Assembly (NCBI RefSeq): GCF_027213785.1
Contig: NZ_JAPWGO010000001.1
Span: 62,001 to 126,000, forward strand
Direction: 5' to 3'
Source of the DNA: Limimaricola sp. G21655-S1
Lineage (GTDB): Bacteria; Pseudomonadota; Alphaproteobacteria; Rhodobacterales; Rhodobacteraceae
DNA: 64,000 nucleotides
Shown here in pieces: positions 7,842 to 16,612 of this stretch. The notes beneath the pieces are model-generated. The model ran no database searches. It worked only from the letters and a program-made list of their open reading frames with translations, and was not told the origin of the DNA. Position numbers and translations under genes: made by a program. Within the stretch, counting starts at the first letter, position 1, and each line of letters begins with the position of its first letter.

Positions 7842-9995
7842 ATGACGCCCCTCATCCCCCTGACCCGCGACCTCGTTCTGATCGGCGGCGGCCACGCCCA
7901 TGCGCTGGTGCTCAAGCGGTGGGGCATGAACCCGCTGCCGGGCGTGCGCCTGACACTGATCGATCCCGGCCCGCTTACCGCCTATTCCGGCATGCTGCCG
8001 GGCTATGTGGCGGGGCATTACGACGCCGACACCCCGCAGATCGATCTGGTGCGGCTGGCGCGCTTCGCGGGGGCGCGGCTGATCCTCGGCCGGGCCGAGG
8101 GGCTGGATCTCGCCGCGCGCGAGGTGATCGTCGGCGCGCGGCGCATCGGTTTCGACGCGGCCTCCTTCGATGTCGGCGTGACCAGCCAGATGCCTCAGGT
8201 CGCGGGCTTCGCCGAACACGGCGTACCGGCCAAGCCGCTGGGGCGGCTGGCCCGCGACTGGGGCGTCTTTCGGGCGGGCGACGGCCCGGCCCGCGTGGCG
8301 GTGATCGGCGGCGGCGTCGCCGGGGCCGAGCTGACCATGGCGGCCGCCTTCGGACTGCGGCACCGCGAGGCGCAGGTGACGGTGATCGACAAGGACCGGT
8401 TGCTTTCGGAGACCTCCGACGGCGCCCGCCGCATCGTGCTGGACCGGATGGCGCGGCTCGGCATCGAGGTGGTCGAGAATGCCGGCGTCGCGCGGATCGA
8501 AGCCGACCGGGTGCTGCTCGAGGATGGGCGCGAGATCGCCTCCGACTTTACCATCGGCGCCGCCGGGGCACGGCCGCAGGGCTGGCTGGCCGGGACCGGG
8601 CTGGCGCTCGATGACGGCTTCATCCAAGTCGCGCCGACGCTGGAGACCAGCGCGGCCGGTGTCTTCGCCGTGGGCGACTGCGCGCATATGGTCCGGACCC
8701 CGCGCCCCAAGGCCGGGGTCTATGCGGTGCGGCAGGCGCCGATCCTGCATCACAACCTGCGCGCCGCGCTCTCGGGCGGGACGATGCGCGATTACCGGCC
8801 GCAGAAGGACTATCTCAAGCTGGTCTCGCTGGGCGACAAATCCGCGATGGCCGAGAAATGGGGACGCGCCGTGGCGCATCCGGTGCTCTGGCGCTGGAAG
8901 GACCGGATCGACCGCAAGTTCATGAACAAGCTGTCCGAATTGCCGGAGATGGCCGCGACGAAGCTGCCCGATCCCTTGGCCGAAGGGGTGGTCGAGGCGC
9001 TCGGGGACAAGCCGATGTGCGGCGGCTGCGGTGCCAAGGTCGGGCGCGGCGCGCTGCGCGAGGCGCTGGCCGGTCTGCCCATGCGCGCCCGCGAGGACGT
9101 GCTGCCACTGCCCGGCGACGATGCCGGGCTGATCGTCACCGGCGGCGCCAAGCAGGTGATCTCGACCGACCACCTGCGCGCCATGGTCGAGGATTCCGAC
9201 CTGATGACCCGGATCGCGGCGATCCACGCGCTGGGCGATGTCTGGGCCATGGCCGCGAAGCCGCAGGCCGCGACGGTGAGCCTGATCCTGCCGCGCATGA
9301 GCGCCGAGATGCAGCGCCGCACCATGGCCGAGATCATGGCCGCGGCGCGCGAGGTGATGGATGCGGCCGGCGCGCATATCCTCGGCGGCCACAGCTCGCT
9401 CGGCTCGGAGCTGACCGTGGGCTTTACCGTCACCGGCCTCTGCGAGGGCGAGCCGGTGACGCTGGCGGGCGCGCGGCCCGGCGCGGCGCTGATCCTCACC
9501 AAGCCGGTGGGATCGGGCACCATCATGGCCGCCGAGATGGCGCGGGCGGCTCCGGGGCGGGTCGTGGCCGGGGCATGGGAGACGATGCTGCAGCCGCAGG
9601 GCCGGGCCTCGGCGATCCTCGCAGGGGCGCAGGCGATGACCGACGTGACCGGCTTCGGCCTCGCCGGCCATCTCTCGGGGATCTGCGAGGCGAGCGGCTG
9701 CGGCGCCGAGCTGCGCGTCGCCGATGTGCCGCTGATGGAGGGGGCACTGGAACTGGCCGAAACGGGCACGCGCTCGACGCTCTTCGCCGACAACATGGCC
9801 GGGGCGGGGGCGGTCATCATCGGCGCGGGCGGGCCGCGCGCCGACCTGATGTTCGACCCGCAGACAGCCGGGGGGCTGCTCGCCGCCGTCGATGCGGCGC
9901 AGGCTGAGCGGCTGCTCGCCGAGCTGCGCGCGGCGGGATACCCGGCGGCGCTGATCGGGCGGATGACCGAAGATGTGGGGCTGCGGCTGGTCTGA
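7842..9995 (+). CDS. selD: Fusion of FAD/NAD(P) oxidoreductase with selenide, water dikinase (SelD)
   Basis: 717 residues. The first half is a pyridine-nucleotide-disulfide-type flavoenzyme: an FAD motif [11 protein letters not shown] near residue 10, an NAD(P) motif [10 protein letters not shown] and a second FAD motif [10 protein letters not shown]. The second half is SelD, which makes selenophosphate from selenide and ATP. Its catalytic segment CGGCGAKVG supplies Cys396 and Lys399, the counterparts of the essential Cys17 and Lys20 of E. coli. The ATP-binding region (LPGDDAG) and GGHSSLGSE are also present. Such sulfide-quinone-reductase-like/SelD fusions are known in proteobacteria, and the flavin domain may generate or handle reduced selenium. 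The start at 7842 is the first Met before the FAD motif. No selA, selB or selU lies in the window. Confidence 0.92.
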   Translation: MTPLIPLTRDLVLIGGGHAHALVLKRWGMNPLPGVRLTLIDPGPLTAYSGMLPGYVAGHYDADTPQIDLVRLARFAGARLILGRAEGLDLAAREVIVGARRIGFDAASFDVGVTSQMPQVAGFAEHGVPAKPLGRLARDWGVFRAGDGPARVAVIGGGVAGAELTMAAAFGLRHREAQVTVIDKDRLLSETSDGARRIVLDRMARLGIEVVENAGVARIEADRVLLEDGREIASDFTIGAAGARPQGWLAGTGLALDDGFIQVAPTLETSAAGVFAVGDCAHMVRTPRPKAGVYAVRQAPILHHNLRAALSGGTMRDYRPQKDYLKLVSLGDKSAMAEKWGRAVAHPVLWRWKDRIDRKFMNKLSELPEMAATKLPDPLAEGVVEALGDKPMCGGCGAKVGRGALREALAGLPMRAREDVLPLPGDDAGLIVTGGAKQVISTDHLRAMVEDSDLMTRIAAIHALGDVWAMAAKPQAATVSLILPRMSAEMQRRTMAEIMAAAREVMDAAGAHILGGHSSLGSELTVGFTVTGLCEGEPVTLAGARPGAALILTKPVGSGTIMAAEMARAAPGRVVAGAWETMLQPQGRASAILAGAQAMTDVTGFGLAGHLSGICEASGCGAELRVADVPLMEGALELAETGTRSTLFADNMAGAGAVIIGAGGPRADLMFDPQTAGGLLAAVDAAQAERLLAELRAAGYPAALIGRMTEDVGLRLV

Positions 9996-10043
9996 TCCGA
10001 TGCGGCGACCTGCCCTGCGGGGTGCATGGGGTAGCCGTCGGAT

Positions 10044-10058
10044 TGCGTATTTGCAGAA
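10044..10058 (+). repeat. TGCGTATTTGNRGAA intergenic motif, copy 1
   Basis: Reads TGCGTATTTGCAGAA, followed by CAAAGT, between selD and trhO. It matches copies at 37062-37076 (reverse), 37137-37151, 57336-57350 (reverse) and 61760-61774. The extended match to the copy before cobM covers 21 of 22 bases. Role unknown. Its position also argues against starting trhO upstream at 10022. Confidence 0.6.
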
Positions 10059-10123
10059 CAAAGTTGCCCATGGCGCGCGACCCGGCTTGCGCAGGCGCCG
10101 TCCCCGGCGTAATCCCGCGCGCC

Positions 10124-10996
10124 ATGTTCACCGTCGCCGCCCTCTATCATTTCGCGCCCCTCTCGGACGCGCCCGAGCGCCGCGAGGCGCTGCTCGAATT
10201 CTGCGCCGCGCGCGGGATCATCGGCACGCTGATCCTCGCGGCCGAGGGGATCAACGGTACCGTCGCCGCTCCGGACCGTGCCGCGATTCTCGACCTGATC
10301 GCGCATCTGCGTGGCTGGCCGGGATTCGCGGGACTCGAATGGAAGGAGAGCGACGCCGAGATCGCCCCCTTCCGCCGTCTCAAGGTTCGGCTGAAGCGAG
10401 AGATCGTCACCATGGGCCAGCCCGGCGTCGACCCGCTGGGGCAGGTCGGCACCCATGTCGATCCCGCCGAGTGGAACGCCCTGATCTCCGCCCCCGATGT
10501 CGCGGTGATCGACACGCGCAACGGCTACGAGGTCGCGGTGGGCAGCTTCGAGGGGGCGGTGGAGCCGGGCACCGCGAGCTTTCGCGAGTTTCCCGACTGG
10601 TGGGAGGCCAACCGCGAGGCGCTCGCGGGCAAGCGCATCGCCATGTTCTGCACCGGCGGCATACGCTGCGAGAAATCGACCTCGTTTCTCAAGGCGCAGG
10701 GGGTGGAGGACGTGTTCCACCTCAAGGGCGGCATCCTGAAATACCTCGAAGAGGTGCCCGCCGGGCAGAGCCTGTGGCGCGGCGAATGCTTCGTCTTCGA
10801 CGAGCGCGTCGCGGTGGGCCACGGGCTGGCACCCGGCTCCCACGTGTTGTGCCGCGCCTGCCGGATGCCGGTCTCGCCGCGGGCGATGCGGGACCCGGCC
10901 TATGTGGAGGGCATCTCCTGCCCCGGCTGCATCGACGAGCGAAGCGATGCCGACCGTGCCCGCTATGCCGAGCGGCAGCGGCAATTGCACCGCTGA
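10124..10996 (+). CDS. trhO: tRNA uridine(34) hydroxylase TrhO (rhodanese fold, YceA family)
   Basis: Installs 5-hydroxyuridine at wobble position 34 of certain tRNAs using molecular oxygen. 290 residues from [10 protein letters not shown]; longer readings would include repeat DNA. An N-terminal acylphosphatase-like domain (AAEGINGT) precedes a rhodanese domain with the active-site loop [11 protein letters not shown], giving Cys176 and Cys182. A Cys-rich C-terminus (CRACRMP, CPGC) is typical of the family and probably binds zinc. It follows the SelD fusion by 128 bp. Selenophosphate is also used for wobble-uridine modification, so the pairing may be functional (inference). Confidence 0.92.
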   Translation: MFTVAALYHFAPLSDAPERREALLEFCAARGIIGTLILAAEGINGTVAAPDRAAILDLIAHLRGWPGFAGLEWKESDAEIAPFRRLKVRLKREIVTMGQPGVDPLGQVGTHVDPAEWNALISAPDVAVIDTRNGYEVAVGSFEGAVEPGTASFREFPDWWEANREALAGKRIAMFCTGGIRCEKSTSFLKAQGVEDVFHLKGGILKYLEEVPAGQSLWRGECFVFDERVAVGHGLAPGSHVLCRACRMPVSPRAMRDPAYVEGISCPGCIDERSDADRARYAERQRQLHR

Positions 10997-11037
10997 TCCC
11001 CCTATACCTCCAACCGCCGCGACGTTAAGCAGGCGGT

Positions 11038-12144
11038 ATGGATGCTGTCGTCATGTATCTGCGCGGCCTCGTGCCGGGGCGCCGCGCCGTCTTCGCCTTG
11101 GCCATCGGTGCGTTGTCGGGCTGGCTCGCGAGTCTCGCGGGCATGCCGCTGCCCTGGATGCTCGGGCCGATGATCGGCAACACGCTGGCGGCGGTTCTGT
11201 CGCTGCCGGTGCGGGGGCCGGATCGGCTGCGGCCCTTCGTGATCCCGGTGATCGGCGTGATGCTCGGCTCGGCGATGCGGCCCGAGATGTTCGCCGCCGC
11301 CTCGCGCTATGCCGCGAGCTTCGCGCTCCTGCTGCCGTTCCTCGCGCTGACGGCGCTGGCTTCTTATGCCGTCTATCGCCGGATCGGGCGCTACGACCCG
11401 GTCACCGCCTTCTTCTCGGCGATGCCGGGCGGGCTCAACGACATGCTGATCCTCGGCGGCGCGGCGGGCGGCAACGAGAAGCGGATCGCGCTGGCCCATG
11501 CCGCGCGGGTGCTGCTCGTCATCCTTTTCGTGGTGCTGTTCTATGGCTACGCGCTCGATGTCAGCTCGGGCGAGGTGGCGCGTGGCACCGCCGCCTCGGC
11601 GCTGTCGCCGCTCGACTGGGCGCTTCTGGGGGCCGCGGCCGTGGCCGGGGTGCCGCTGGGCAAGTCACTGCGGCTGCCGGCGCCGCAGATCACCGGGCCG
11701 ATGCTGCTGAGCGGGGCGCTGCATCTCGCCGGGCTCGTCACCGTGGCTCCGCCGGGATTCCTGATCGTGGTGGCGCAGCTGGTGATCGGCACGGTGATCG
11801 GCTGCCGCTTCATCGGGGTCGGCGCCCGCCAGATCGGCCGCGACCTGTCGCTGGGGGCGCTGTCATCGGTGGTGATGATCGGTGTCGCGGTGATCTTCGC
11901 CTGGGGGCTGAGCGCGATCACCGGGCTGCCGCTGTCGCTCAGCTTTCTGGGCTACTCGCCGGGCGGGCTCACCGAGATGAGCCTGCTGGCGTTGGCGATG
12001 GGCCAGGACGTCGCCTATGTCTCGGTCCTGCATCTGGTGCGGATCATGCTGGTGATCTTCGCCGCGCAGCCGATGTTCCGGCTGACGCGGCCCAGATCGG
12101 AGAGGGATCAGACCGGGGCGAAATCGCCGCGATCGGAATCGTAG
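11038..12144 (+). CDS. AbrB-family membrane protein (AidB regulator/ammonia monooxygenase-like, PF05145)
   Basis: 368-residue integral membrane protein with about ten hydrophobic helices. The duplicated family pattern is visible as MPLPWMLGPMIGNT near the N-terminus and LPAPQITGPMLLSG in the second half, each followed by VIPVIGVMLGS-like or VAQLVIGTVIG stretches. FFSAMPGGLNDM and LGYSPGGLTEM are the matching loops of the two repeats. Despite the database name AbrB, the sequence shows a transporter-like protein and no DNA-binding domain. Substrate unknown. Its 3' end overlaps that of the convergent carbonic anhydrase gene by 37 bases, which is unusual for two conserved genes. Confidence 0.87.
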   Translation: MDAVVMYLRGLVPGRRAVFALAIGALSGWLASLAGMPLPWMLGPMIGNTLAAVLSLPVRGPDRLRPFVIPVIGVMLGSAMRPEMFAAASRYAASFALLLPFLALTALASYAVYRRIGRYDPVTAFFSAMPGGLNDMLILGGAAGGNEKRIALAHAARVLLVILFVVLFYGYALDVSSGEVARGTAASALSPLDWALLGAAAVAGVPLGKSLRLPAPQITGPMLLSGALHLAGLVTVAPPGFLIVVAQLVIGTVIGCRFIGVGARQIGRDLSLGALSSVVMIGVAVIFAWGLSAITGLPLSLSFLGYSPGGLTEMSLLALAMGQDVAYVSVLHLVRIMLVIFAAQPMFRLTRPRSERDQTGAKSPRSES

Positions 12145-12755
12145 CATTCGAGCCCGCCCGCGCCGATGTCGGTCCAGAGCCCGTGCAGCGTCAGCTTGCC
12201 CTGCTCGACCGCCGCCTTCACGTAGGGAAAGCTCATCAGGTTCTCGAGCGAAACCAGCACCGCCTGCTTTTCCAGCGCCGCGACGCGTTCGGCCTCGGTG
12301 CCCTCGGGCAGCCGCGCATAGCCGGGGCGCAGCAGGTCCATCCAGCGGCCCACGAAGCTCGACTTCTCTTCCAGGGCCGGGGCGTGGCCCTCGCACATGT
12401 CGAAGCAGCCGCGCACGCCACCGCAGCTCGAATGGCCGATCACGATGAGATGCGGCACCTTGAGCGCCGTCACCGCGTATTCGATCGCGGCCGAGGTGCC
12501 GTGCTGATTGCCGTCGGGGGCATAGGGCGGCACGAGGTTGGCGATGTTGCGGTGAATGAAGAACTCGCCCGGATCGGCACCGAAGATCGAGGTGACGTGC
12601 ACCCGGCTGTCGCAACACGAGATCACCATGGCGCGCGGATGCTGGCCGTCATCGGCGAGCTTGCGGTACCAGGCGCTGTTCTCGGCATAGGCGGTCGCCT
12701 TCCAGCCGTGGTAGCGCTTCGTGAGGTAATCGGGGAGGGGTCTGGCGATGATCAT
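12108..12755 (-). CDS. Beta-class carbonic anhydrase
   Basis: Interconverts carbon dioxide and bicarbonate. 215 residues from MIIARPLPDYL. The zinc site is complete: CCDSRV gives Cys47, Asp49 and Arg51, and GHSSCGG gives His108 and Cys111. The start at 12755 was chosen because GGAG (12763-12766) lies 7 bases upstream; an in-frame ATG at 12767 adds only METL and is a fair alternative. The end overlaps the convergent AbrB-family gene. In this family of bacteria the enzyme usually supplies bicarbonate for carboxylases and buffers pH. Confidence 0.93.
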   Translation of the reverse strand: MIIARPLPDYLTKRYHGWKATAYAENSAWYRKLADDGQHPRAMVISCCDSRVHVTSIFGADPGEFFIHRNIANLVPPYAPDGNQHGTSAAIEYAVTALKVPHLIVIGHSSCGGVRGCFDMCEGHAPALEEKSSFVGRWMDLLRPGYARLPEGTEAERVAALEKQAVLVSLENLMSFPYVKAAVEQGKLTLHGLWTDIGAGGLECYDSDRGDFAPV

Positions 12756-12867
12756 CAGCGTCTCCATGCGTCGTTCCGTTGCAAATAGGCGGAATTGAGC
12801 TTGGATTCGAGACATATCTCGCGGTCCGGGCAACGCTTTCCACATTGGGTGGCGTCAGACTCGACGC

Positions 12868-13260
12868 ATGAGAGACGCCGACCGATCCCTTGATGCGCCA
12901 TGCGCGCTTGCGCCGCGCCTGCCGCTGCCGGAGCCACCGCCCGAGGCGCTGATGCGGGCGCGACGGCTGGGCACGACGGGATCGGGCCGGCGGCGCGGGC
13001 CATCGCCGGCGCTCGACCTGTCGGTGCGGCTGAGCCGGATCGAGGCGCAGCTCGCCGCTTGCGCCTTCGGTCGGCTGCGCATCGAGGCGCGGGGGCTGCA
13101 CCGGCTGGCGCTGCGGCTCGGTCTGTCCGAAATGGCCCGCGTCGCGGCCAGTGTCGAGGATTGCGCCGCCTCCGGCGACGCGGCGGCGCTCGGGGCGGTG
13201 GTGGCGCGGCTGTGGCGCATCGGTGCCGGGGCGCTGGCGGCGCTGCGCCGCCCGGGCTGA
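12868..13260 (+). CDS. Small HPt-like helical protein, function unknown
   Basis: 130 residues, divergent from the carbonic anhydrase and 82 bp before pepA. The C-terminal 80 residues are helical with a spacing reminiscent of histidine phosphotransfer domains (ARGLHRLALRLGL, then MARVAASVEDCAASGDAAAL). The usual H-x-x-K-G acceptor motif is absent; the nearest His is in GLHRL. The first 45 residues are Arg/Pro-rich and look disordered. It may be a degenerate phosphorelay or scaffold protein. Similar small proteins seem to occur in this family of bacteria, but no function is known to me. Coding is supported by an intact frame in a space otherwise empty. Confidence 0.6.
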   Translation: MRDADRSLDAPCALAPRLPLPEPPPEALMRARRLGTTGSGRRRGPSPALDLSVRLSRIEAQLAACAFGRLRIEARGLHRLALRLGLSEMARVAASVEDCAASGDAAALGAVVARLWRIGAGALAALRRPG

Positions 13261-13342
13261 GGCGCGATCCCGGTTGCGGCTGCGGCAGGGCGGGCTAGTC
13301 TCGCCCCGACACCGCCGCCAAAGCCGCCCAAGGAGCAGGCCC

Positions 13343-14737
13343 ATGCCCATGCCCGATTTCGCCGCCCCCGACTCGTCCGCCCTGCCGCTGCGCCTCGTGA
13401 CGCCCGAGGGACTGGACGCGGCACTGGCCGATCTGCCCGAGACCGCGCGCGGCTGGGCCGTGGCGCAGGGCTTCGGCGCAGGGGCGGGCGCGGTGCTGCC
13501 GCTGCCCGACGCCGCGGGCGGGCTGTGGGGCGCGCTGGTGGGCCTGGGCGACGACAAGGCACGGGCGCGGGGCCGCTTCGTCGCGGCGGGCGCCGCCTCG
13601 AAATTGCCCGAGGGGACCTATGCCCTCGACGCCGCCACCGACCCCGATCTTGCCCGGGAGACCGCCCTGGGATGGCTCTTGGAGAGCTACCGCTTCGACC
13701 GCTATGCCAAGCAGGCCGCGCCGAAGGCACGGCTGGTGGCGCCGAAGGGCGTCGATGCGGAGCGGCTGCGTGCCATCGCGGCGGGCGAGGTGCTGACCCG
13801 CGACCTGATCAACACCCCCGCTTCGGATATGGGCCCGGCCGAGCTGCAGGCCGCCGCCGCCGCTCTGGCGGAGCGCTTTGGCGCGCGGATGGCGGTGACC
13901 ACCGGCGAGGAGCTTCTTGCGCGCAACCTGCCGCTGATCCACGCCGTGGGCCGGGCCGCCGCCGCCGATCGCGCGCCCCGGTTGATCGACATGCGCTGGG
14001 GCGAGAGCGGCCCGACGCTGACGCTGGTCGGCAAGGGGGTCTGCTTCGACACCGGTGGGCTCAATCTCAAGCCGGGCAGCTCCATGGGGCTGATGAAAAA
14101 GGACATGGGCGGCGCCGCCACCGTGCTGGGCCTCGCGCGGATGATCATGGCGCTGGGGCTGAAGCTGCGGCTGCGCGTGCTGATCCCGGCGGTCGAGAAT
14201 TCGGTCTCGGCCGATGCCTTCCGCCCGGGGGATATCCTTGCCTCGCGCAAGGGCCTCAGCGTCGAGATCAACAACACCGATGCCGAGGGGCGGCTGGTGC
14301 TGGCCGATGCGCTGGCCATGGGGGCAGAGGAGAGTCCCGATCTGATGATCTCGATGGCGACGCTCACCGGCGCGGCGCGGGTCGCGGTCGGCCCCGATCT
14401 CGCGCCGTTCTATACCGATGCGGATGCCGACGCGGCGGCGATCTCGCGCGGCGCGGCGAAGGCGGCCGACCCGGTCTGGCGGATGCCGTTCCACGCTCCC
14501 TACGAGGCGATGATCGAGCCCGGTATCGCCGATCTCGACAACGCGCCCTCGGGCGGCATGGCGGGCTCGATCACCGCCGCGCTGTTCCTGCGCCGCTTCG
14601 CCGAACCGGTGCGCTATGCGCATTTCGATATCTACGGCTGGAACCCCAAACCGGCCCCGGCGCGGCCCAAGGGCGGCGTCGGCATGGGCGCGCGGGCGCT
14701 GCTCGAGGCGATGCCCGATCTCCTCGGGCTGGAATGA
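13343..14737 (+). CDS. Leucyl aminopeptidase family M17
   Basis: Cytosolic two-metal aminopeptidase. 464 residues, slightly shorter than PepA (about 500). The start at 13343 is set by AGGAG at 13331-13335 with 7-base spacing. The metal-binding core is intact: GKGVCFDTGG (Asp ligand), KKDMGGAA, and NTDAEGRLVLADAL with the Asp and Glu ligands and the catalytic Arg. Its N-terminal domain is the variable part. It overlaps the NlpC/P60 gene by ATGA, suggesting a peptide/peptidoglycan recycling pair. Confidence 0.92.
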   Translation: MPMPDFAAPDSSALPLRLVTPEGLDAALADLPETARGWAVAQGFGAGAGAVLPLPDAAGGLWGALVGLGDDKARARGRFVAAGAASKLPEGTYALDAATDPDLARETALGWLLESYRFDRYAKQAAPKARLVAPKGVDAERLRAIAAGEVLTRDLINTPASDMGPAELQAAAAALAERFGARMAVTTGEELLARNLPLIHAVGRAAAADRAPRLIDMRWGESGPTLTLVGKGVCFDTGGLNLKPGSSMGLMKKDMGGAATVLGLARMIMALGLKLRLRVLIPAVENSVSADAFRPGDILASRKGLSVEINNTDAEGRLVLADALAMGAEESPDLMISMATLTGAARVAVGPDLAPFYTDADADAAAISRGAAKAADPVWRMPFHAPYEAMIEPGIADLDNAPSGGMAGSITAALFLRRFAEPVRYAHFDIYGWNPKPAPARPKGGVGMGARALLEAMPDLLGLE

Positions 14738-15558
14738 GCGCCATGGATCGCCGACTGACCCCGGCCAATGGCCGCGTCGCGGCGCTGGAGCTGGCGGGCA
14801 AGATCGAGGCCGAGCGCTATGTCCCGGCCGAGGGGGCGCGGGTGACGCGTCCGGTGCTCGACCTGCTGGCCGCACCCGGCGGCGCCCGCGAGCGCCAGTT
14901 GCTGCTGGGCGAGGGCGTCGAGATCTTCGAGCGGCGCGATGGCTGGGCCTTCATCCGCGCCGGGCGCGATGGCTATTGCGGCTATGTCGAGGAGCCGGGC
15001 CTCGGCGCGCCCCGCGCGGCGACCCATATCGTCGCGACACCGGCCACCCATCTCTATGCCGAGGAGAGCATCAAGTCGCCCGACCTCGCGCATCTGAGCT
15101 TCGGCAGCCGGGTCACCGTGCTGCACGAGCGGCGCGAGCTGTTCGAGACGCCGGAGGGCTTCATCCCCAAGAAGCACCTGCGCGAAATCGATCGGCCCTT
15201 CTCCGACCCTGTGACGGTGGCGCAGATGTTCTTCGGCACACCCTATCTCTGGGGCGGCAATTCGCGGCTGGGCATCGATTGCTCGGGGCTGGTGCAGGCG
15301 GCGCTACTGGCCTGCGGCGTGGCCTGCCCCGGTGACAGCGACCTGCAGCAGGCGCTGGGCCGTGACGCCGAAGGCGAGGCGCCGCAGCGCGGCGACCTGT
15401 GGTTCTGGAAGGGGCACGTGGCGCTGATGGTGGATGCCGAGACGATCATCCATGCCAATGGCCATGCCATGGCGGTGACCTATGAGGGTGCGACCAAGGC
15501 CGCGCTTCGGATCGAGGCGCAGGGCGGCGGACCGGTGACGCATCGCCGCAGGCTCTGA
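14734..15558 (+). CDS. NlpC/P60 family cell-wall peptidase with SH3-like domains
   Basis: 274 residues. The C-terminal papain-like domain has GIDCSGLV with catalytic Cys183 and KGHVALMV with His228, followed by HANGHAM for the third polar residue. The N-terminal 150 residues show two SH3b-like units (DGWAFIRAGRDGYCGYV and a second near FETPEGFIPKKHL), as in dipeptidyl-peptidase VI (YkfC-type) enzymes that cut gamma-D-Glu-diaminopimelate bonds. No signal peptide is visible, so it probably acts on cytosolic muropeptides. The start ATG overlaps the stop of the aminopeptidase, which could release the terminal L-Ala, a coherent recycling step. Confidence 0.88.
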   Translation: MSAMDRRLTPANGRVAALELAGKIEAERYVPAEGARVTRPVLDLLAAPGGARERQLLLGEGVEIFERRDGWAFIRAGRDGYCGYVEEPGLGAPRAATHIVATPATHLYAEESIKSPDLAHLSFGSRVTVLHERRELFETPEGFIPKKHLREIDRPFSDPVTVAQMFFGTPYLWGGNSRLGIDCSGLVQAALLACGVACPGDSDLQQALGRDAEGEAPQRGDLWFWKGHVALMVDAETIIHANGHAMAVTYEGATKAALRIEAQGGGPVTHRRRL

Positions 15559-15561
15559 GGG

Positions 15562-15903
15562 CTATTCGATCACCCGGAAGCGGCGCGCGTCGAAGACTTT
15601 GAGCACCTGGGCCAGCTCGTCGCCCCGGCGCAACACTTGCCCCTCGGGGCCAAGCACCGAGAACTGTCCCTGCCGGTGCCGCAGCTTCGGACGTTTCTCG
15701 ATGCGGTAGAGCGGCGTCTCGGCGGTGCGGCGAAACACCGAGAACACCGCCATCTCGCGCAGGGAGGAGATCGCGTAGTCGCGCCATTCGCCCGCCGCGA
15801 CCATGCGCCCGTATACGGAGAGAATGGGCCCCAGCTCGGTCCGGTGAAAGGCGACCTGTTCTGGCAGGCGGCCGGGAAACGGCGTGGGGGGCTGAAGCGT
15901 CAT
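15562..15903 (-). CDS. DUF2794 family protein
   Basis: 113 residues, convergent with the NlpC/P60 gene (3 bp gap). The stretch YGRMVAAGEWRDYAI and PLYRIEKRPKL are the conserved core of DUF2794, an alphaproteobacterial family of unknown role. The start at 15903 leaves the conserved region about 25 residues in; an upstream in-frame ATG at 15969 would add a poorly conserved leader. Confidence 0.85.
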   Translation of the reverse strand: MTLQPPTPFPGRLPEQVAFHRTELGPILSVYGRMVAAGEWRDYAISSLREMAVFSVFRRTAETPLYRIEKRPKLRHRQGQFSVLGPEGQVLRRGDELAQVLKVFDARRFRVIE

Positions 15904-16201
15904 GCCCTCAGAGTTACGCGGGCGGGGCCTCTTTTCAAGCCCGGCCGCCGTCACGGGAGGCTGCGCCATGCGAATGCCGCGAAATCACCCTTCCCTTGGC
16001 CACCGCGCACCCCACCCGTGCCGCGGATCATCGGCACAAAGGGTTCAGCGGCAGGCCAACCGTCCCTTCGTGGCGATAATAGCCCCCACCTGACCCGCGA
16101 TGGGGCGGGGCCTGTTTGCAAATCCGACACGGCCCGGGGGCGGCAACCTTGCCTCCGGGCCGTCCTCGTCTCCGGCGCGGGGCGAGCCAAGCCACGGCCA
16201 T
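15904..16201. other. Near-300-bp gene-free stretch with hairpins
   Basis: No convincing open frame, tRNA or known small-RNA signature was found. It contains a strong hairpin at 16130-16162 (separate entry) and a weaker one with arms GTGCCG/CGGCAC at 16019-16038. A short frame at 15902-16093 lacks a ribosome site and coding character. It may hold the promoter of the DUF2794 gene, the terminator of the I78 gene, or an unrecognised RNA. Confidence 0.4.
16130..16162. terminator. Strong GC hairpin downstream of the I78 lipoprotein gene
   Basis: Twelve-base arms CGGCCCGGGGGC and GCCTCCGGGCCG pair with one G-T exception around a 9-base loop. It lies 40 bp after the I78 stop on the minus strand. There is no T-run on either side, so intrinsic termination is uncertain; it could instead be part of a structured RNA. 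Confidence 0.45.
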
Positions 16202-16483
16202 TCAGCCGCAATAGACCCGGGCGATCCGCTCCAGGGCGTCGATCTCGAAATTGATCCGGTCGGGGCGGAAATCCATCGTCACCACGTCCCCGGGCCGGAT
16301 GATCCGCACCGGACCGAGGATCAACTCGCGCTCGAGCGCGGTGACCGGCGCACCGACAAGTCTCTGACGCTCGGCCGCGCCGCAGGCGCCGGGCTCCGCC
16401 GCAGGCGGGGACGGGACCGGCTCGGGCGCCGGAGGATAGGCCGCGCAGGCCGCGAGGAGCAGGGGCAGGATCAGGTATCGCAT
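16202..16483 (-). CDS. Peptidase inhibitor I78 family lipoprotein
   Basis: 93 residues. The lipobox LLAAC in [16 protein letters not shown] gives lipidation at Cys13. A Pro/Ala-rich linker leads to the I78 core: [29 protein letters not shown] and a terminal VYCG with the second conserved Cys. I78 proteins are small elastase/subtilisin inhibitors of the potato-inhibitor kind. Here it would guard the periplasmic side of a membrane. It stands alone on the minus strand, 129 bp from the divergent formaldehyde dehydrogenase gene. Confidence 0.85.
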   Translation of the reverse strand: MRYLILPLLLAACAAYPPAPEPVPSPPAAEPGACGAAERQRLVGAPVTALERELILGPVRIIRPGDVVTMDFRPDRINFEIDALERIARVYCG

Positions 16484-16612
16484 GGGGCCGAGCCTGACCC
16501 GGCGCACGGTCCCGCGCAAGAGGCTGCGGCATTGATCTCGGCCGCGCTTTCCGCGACCTTGACGCGCGAAGCGCGTCGCCTCCCCGGCGCGTGCCAACAC
16601 GGAGGTCATCCC

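Noticed and set aside
10022-10123. Upstream start for trhO adding 34 residues
   Set aside because: The added stretch is encoded by the repeated TGCGTATTTGCAGAA element and does not match the family N-terminus.
15902-16093. Short plus-strand open frame of 63 codons
   Set aside because: No ribosome site, no recognisable composition or conservation, and it overlaps the promoter side of the DUF2794 gene.
15904-16201. tRNA, SRP RNA, tmRNA or 6S RNA in the largest gap
   Set aside because: No T-loop, no GGTCAGGTCCGGAAGGAAGC-like SRP core and no tmRNA ends were seen; 6S could not be supported from sequence features or neighbours.
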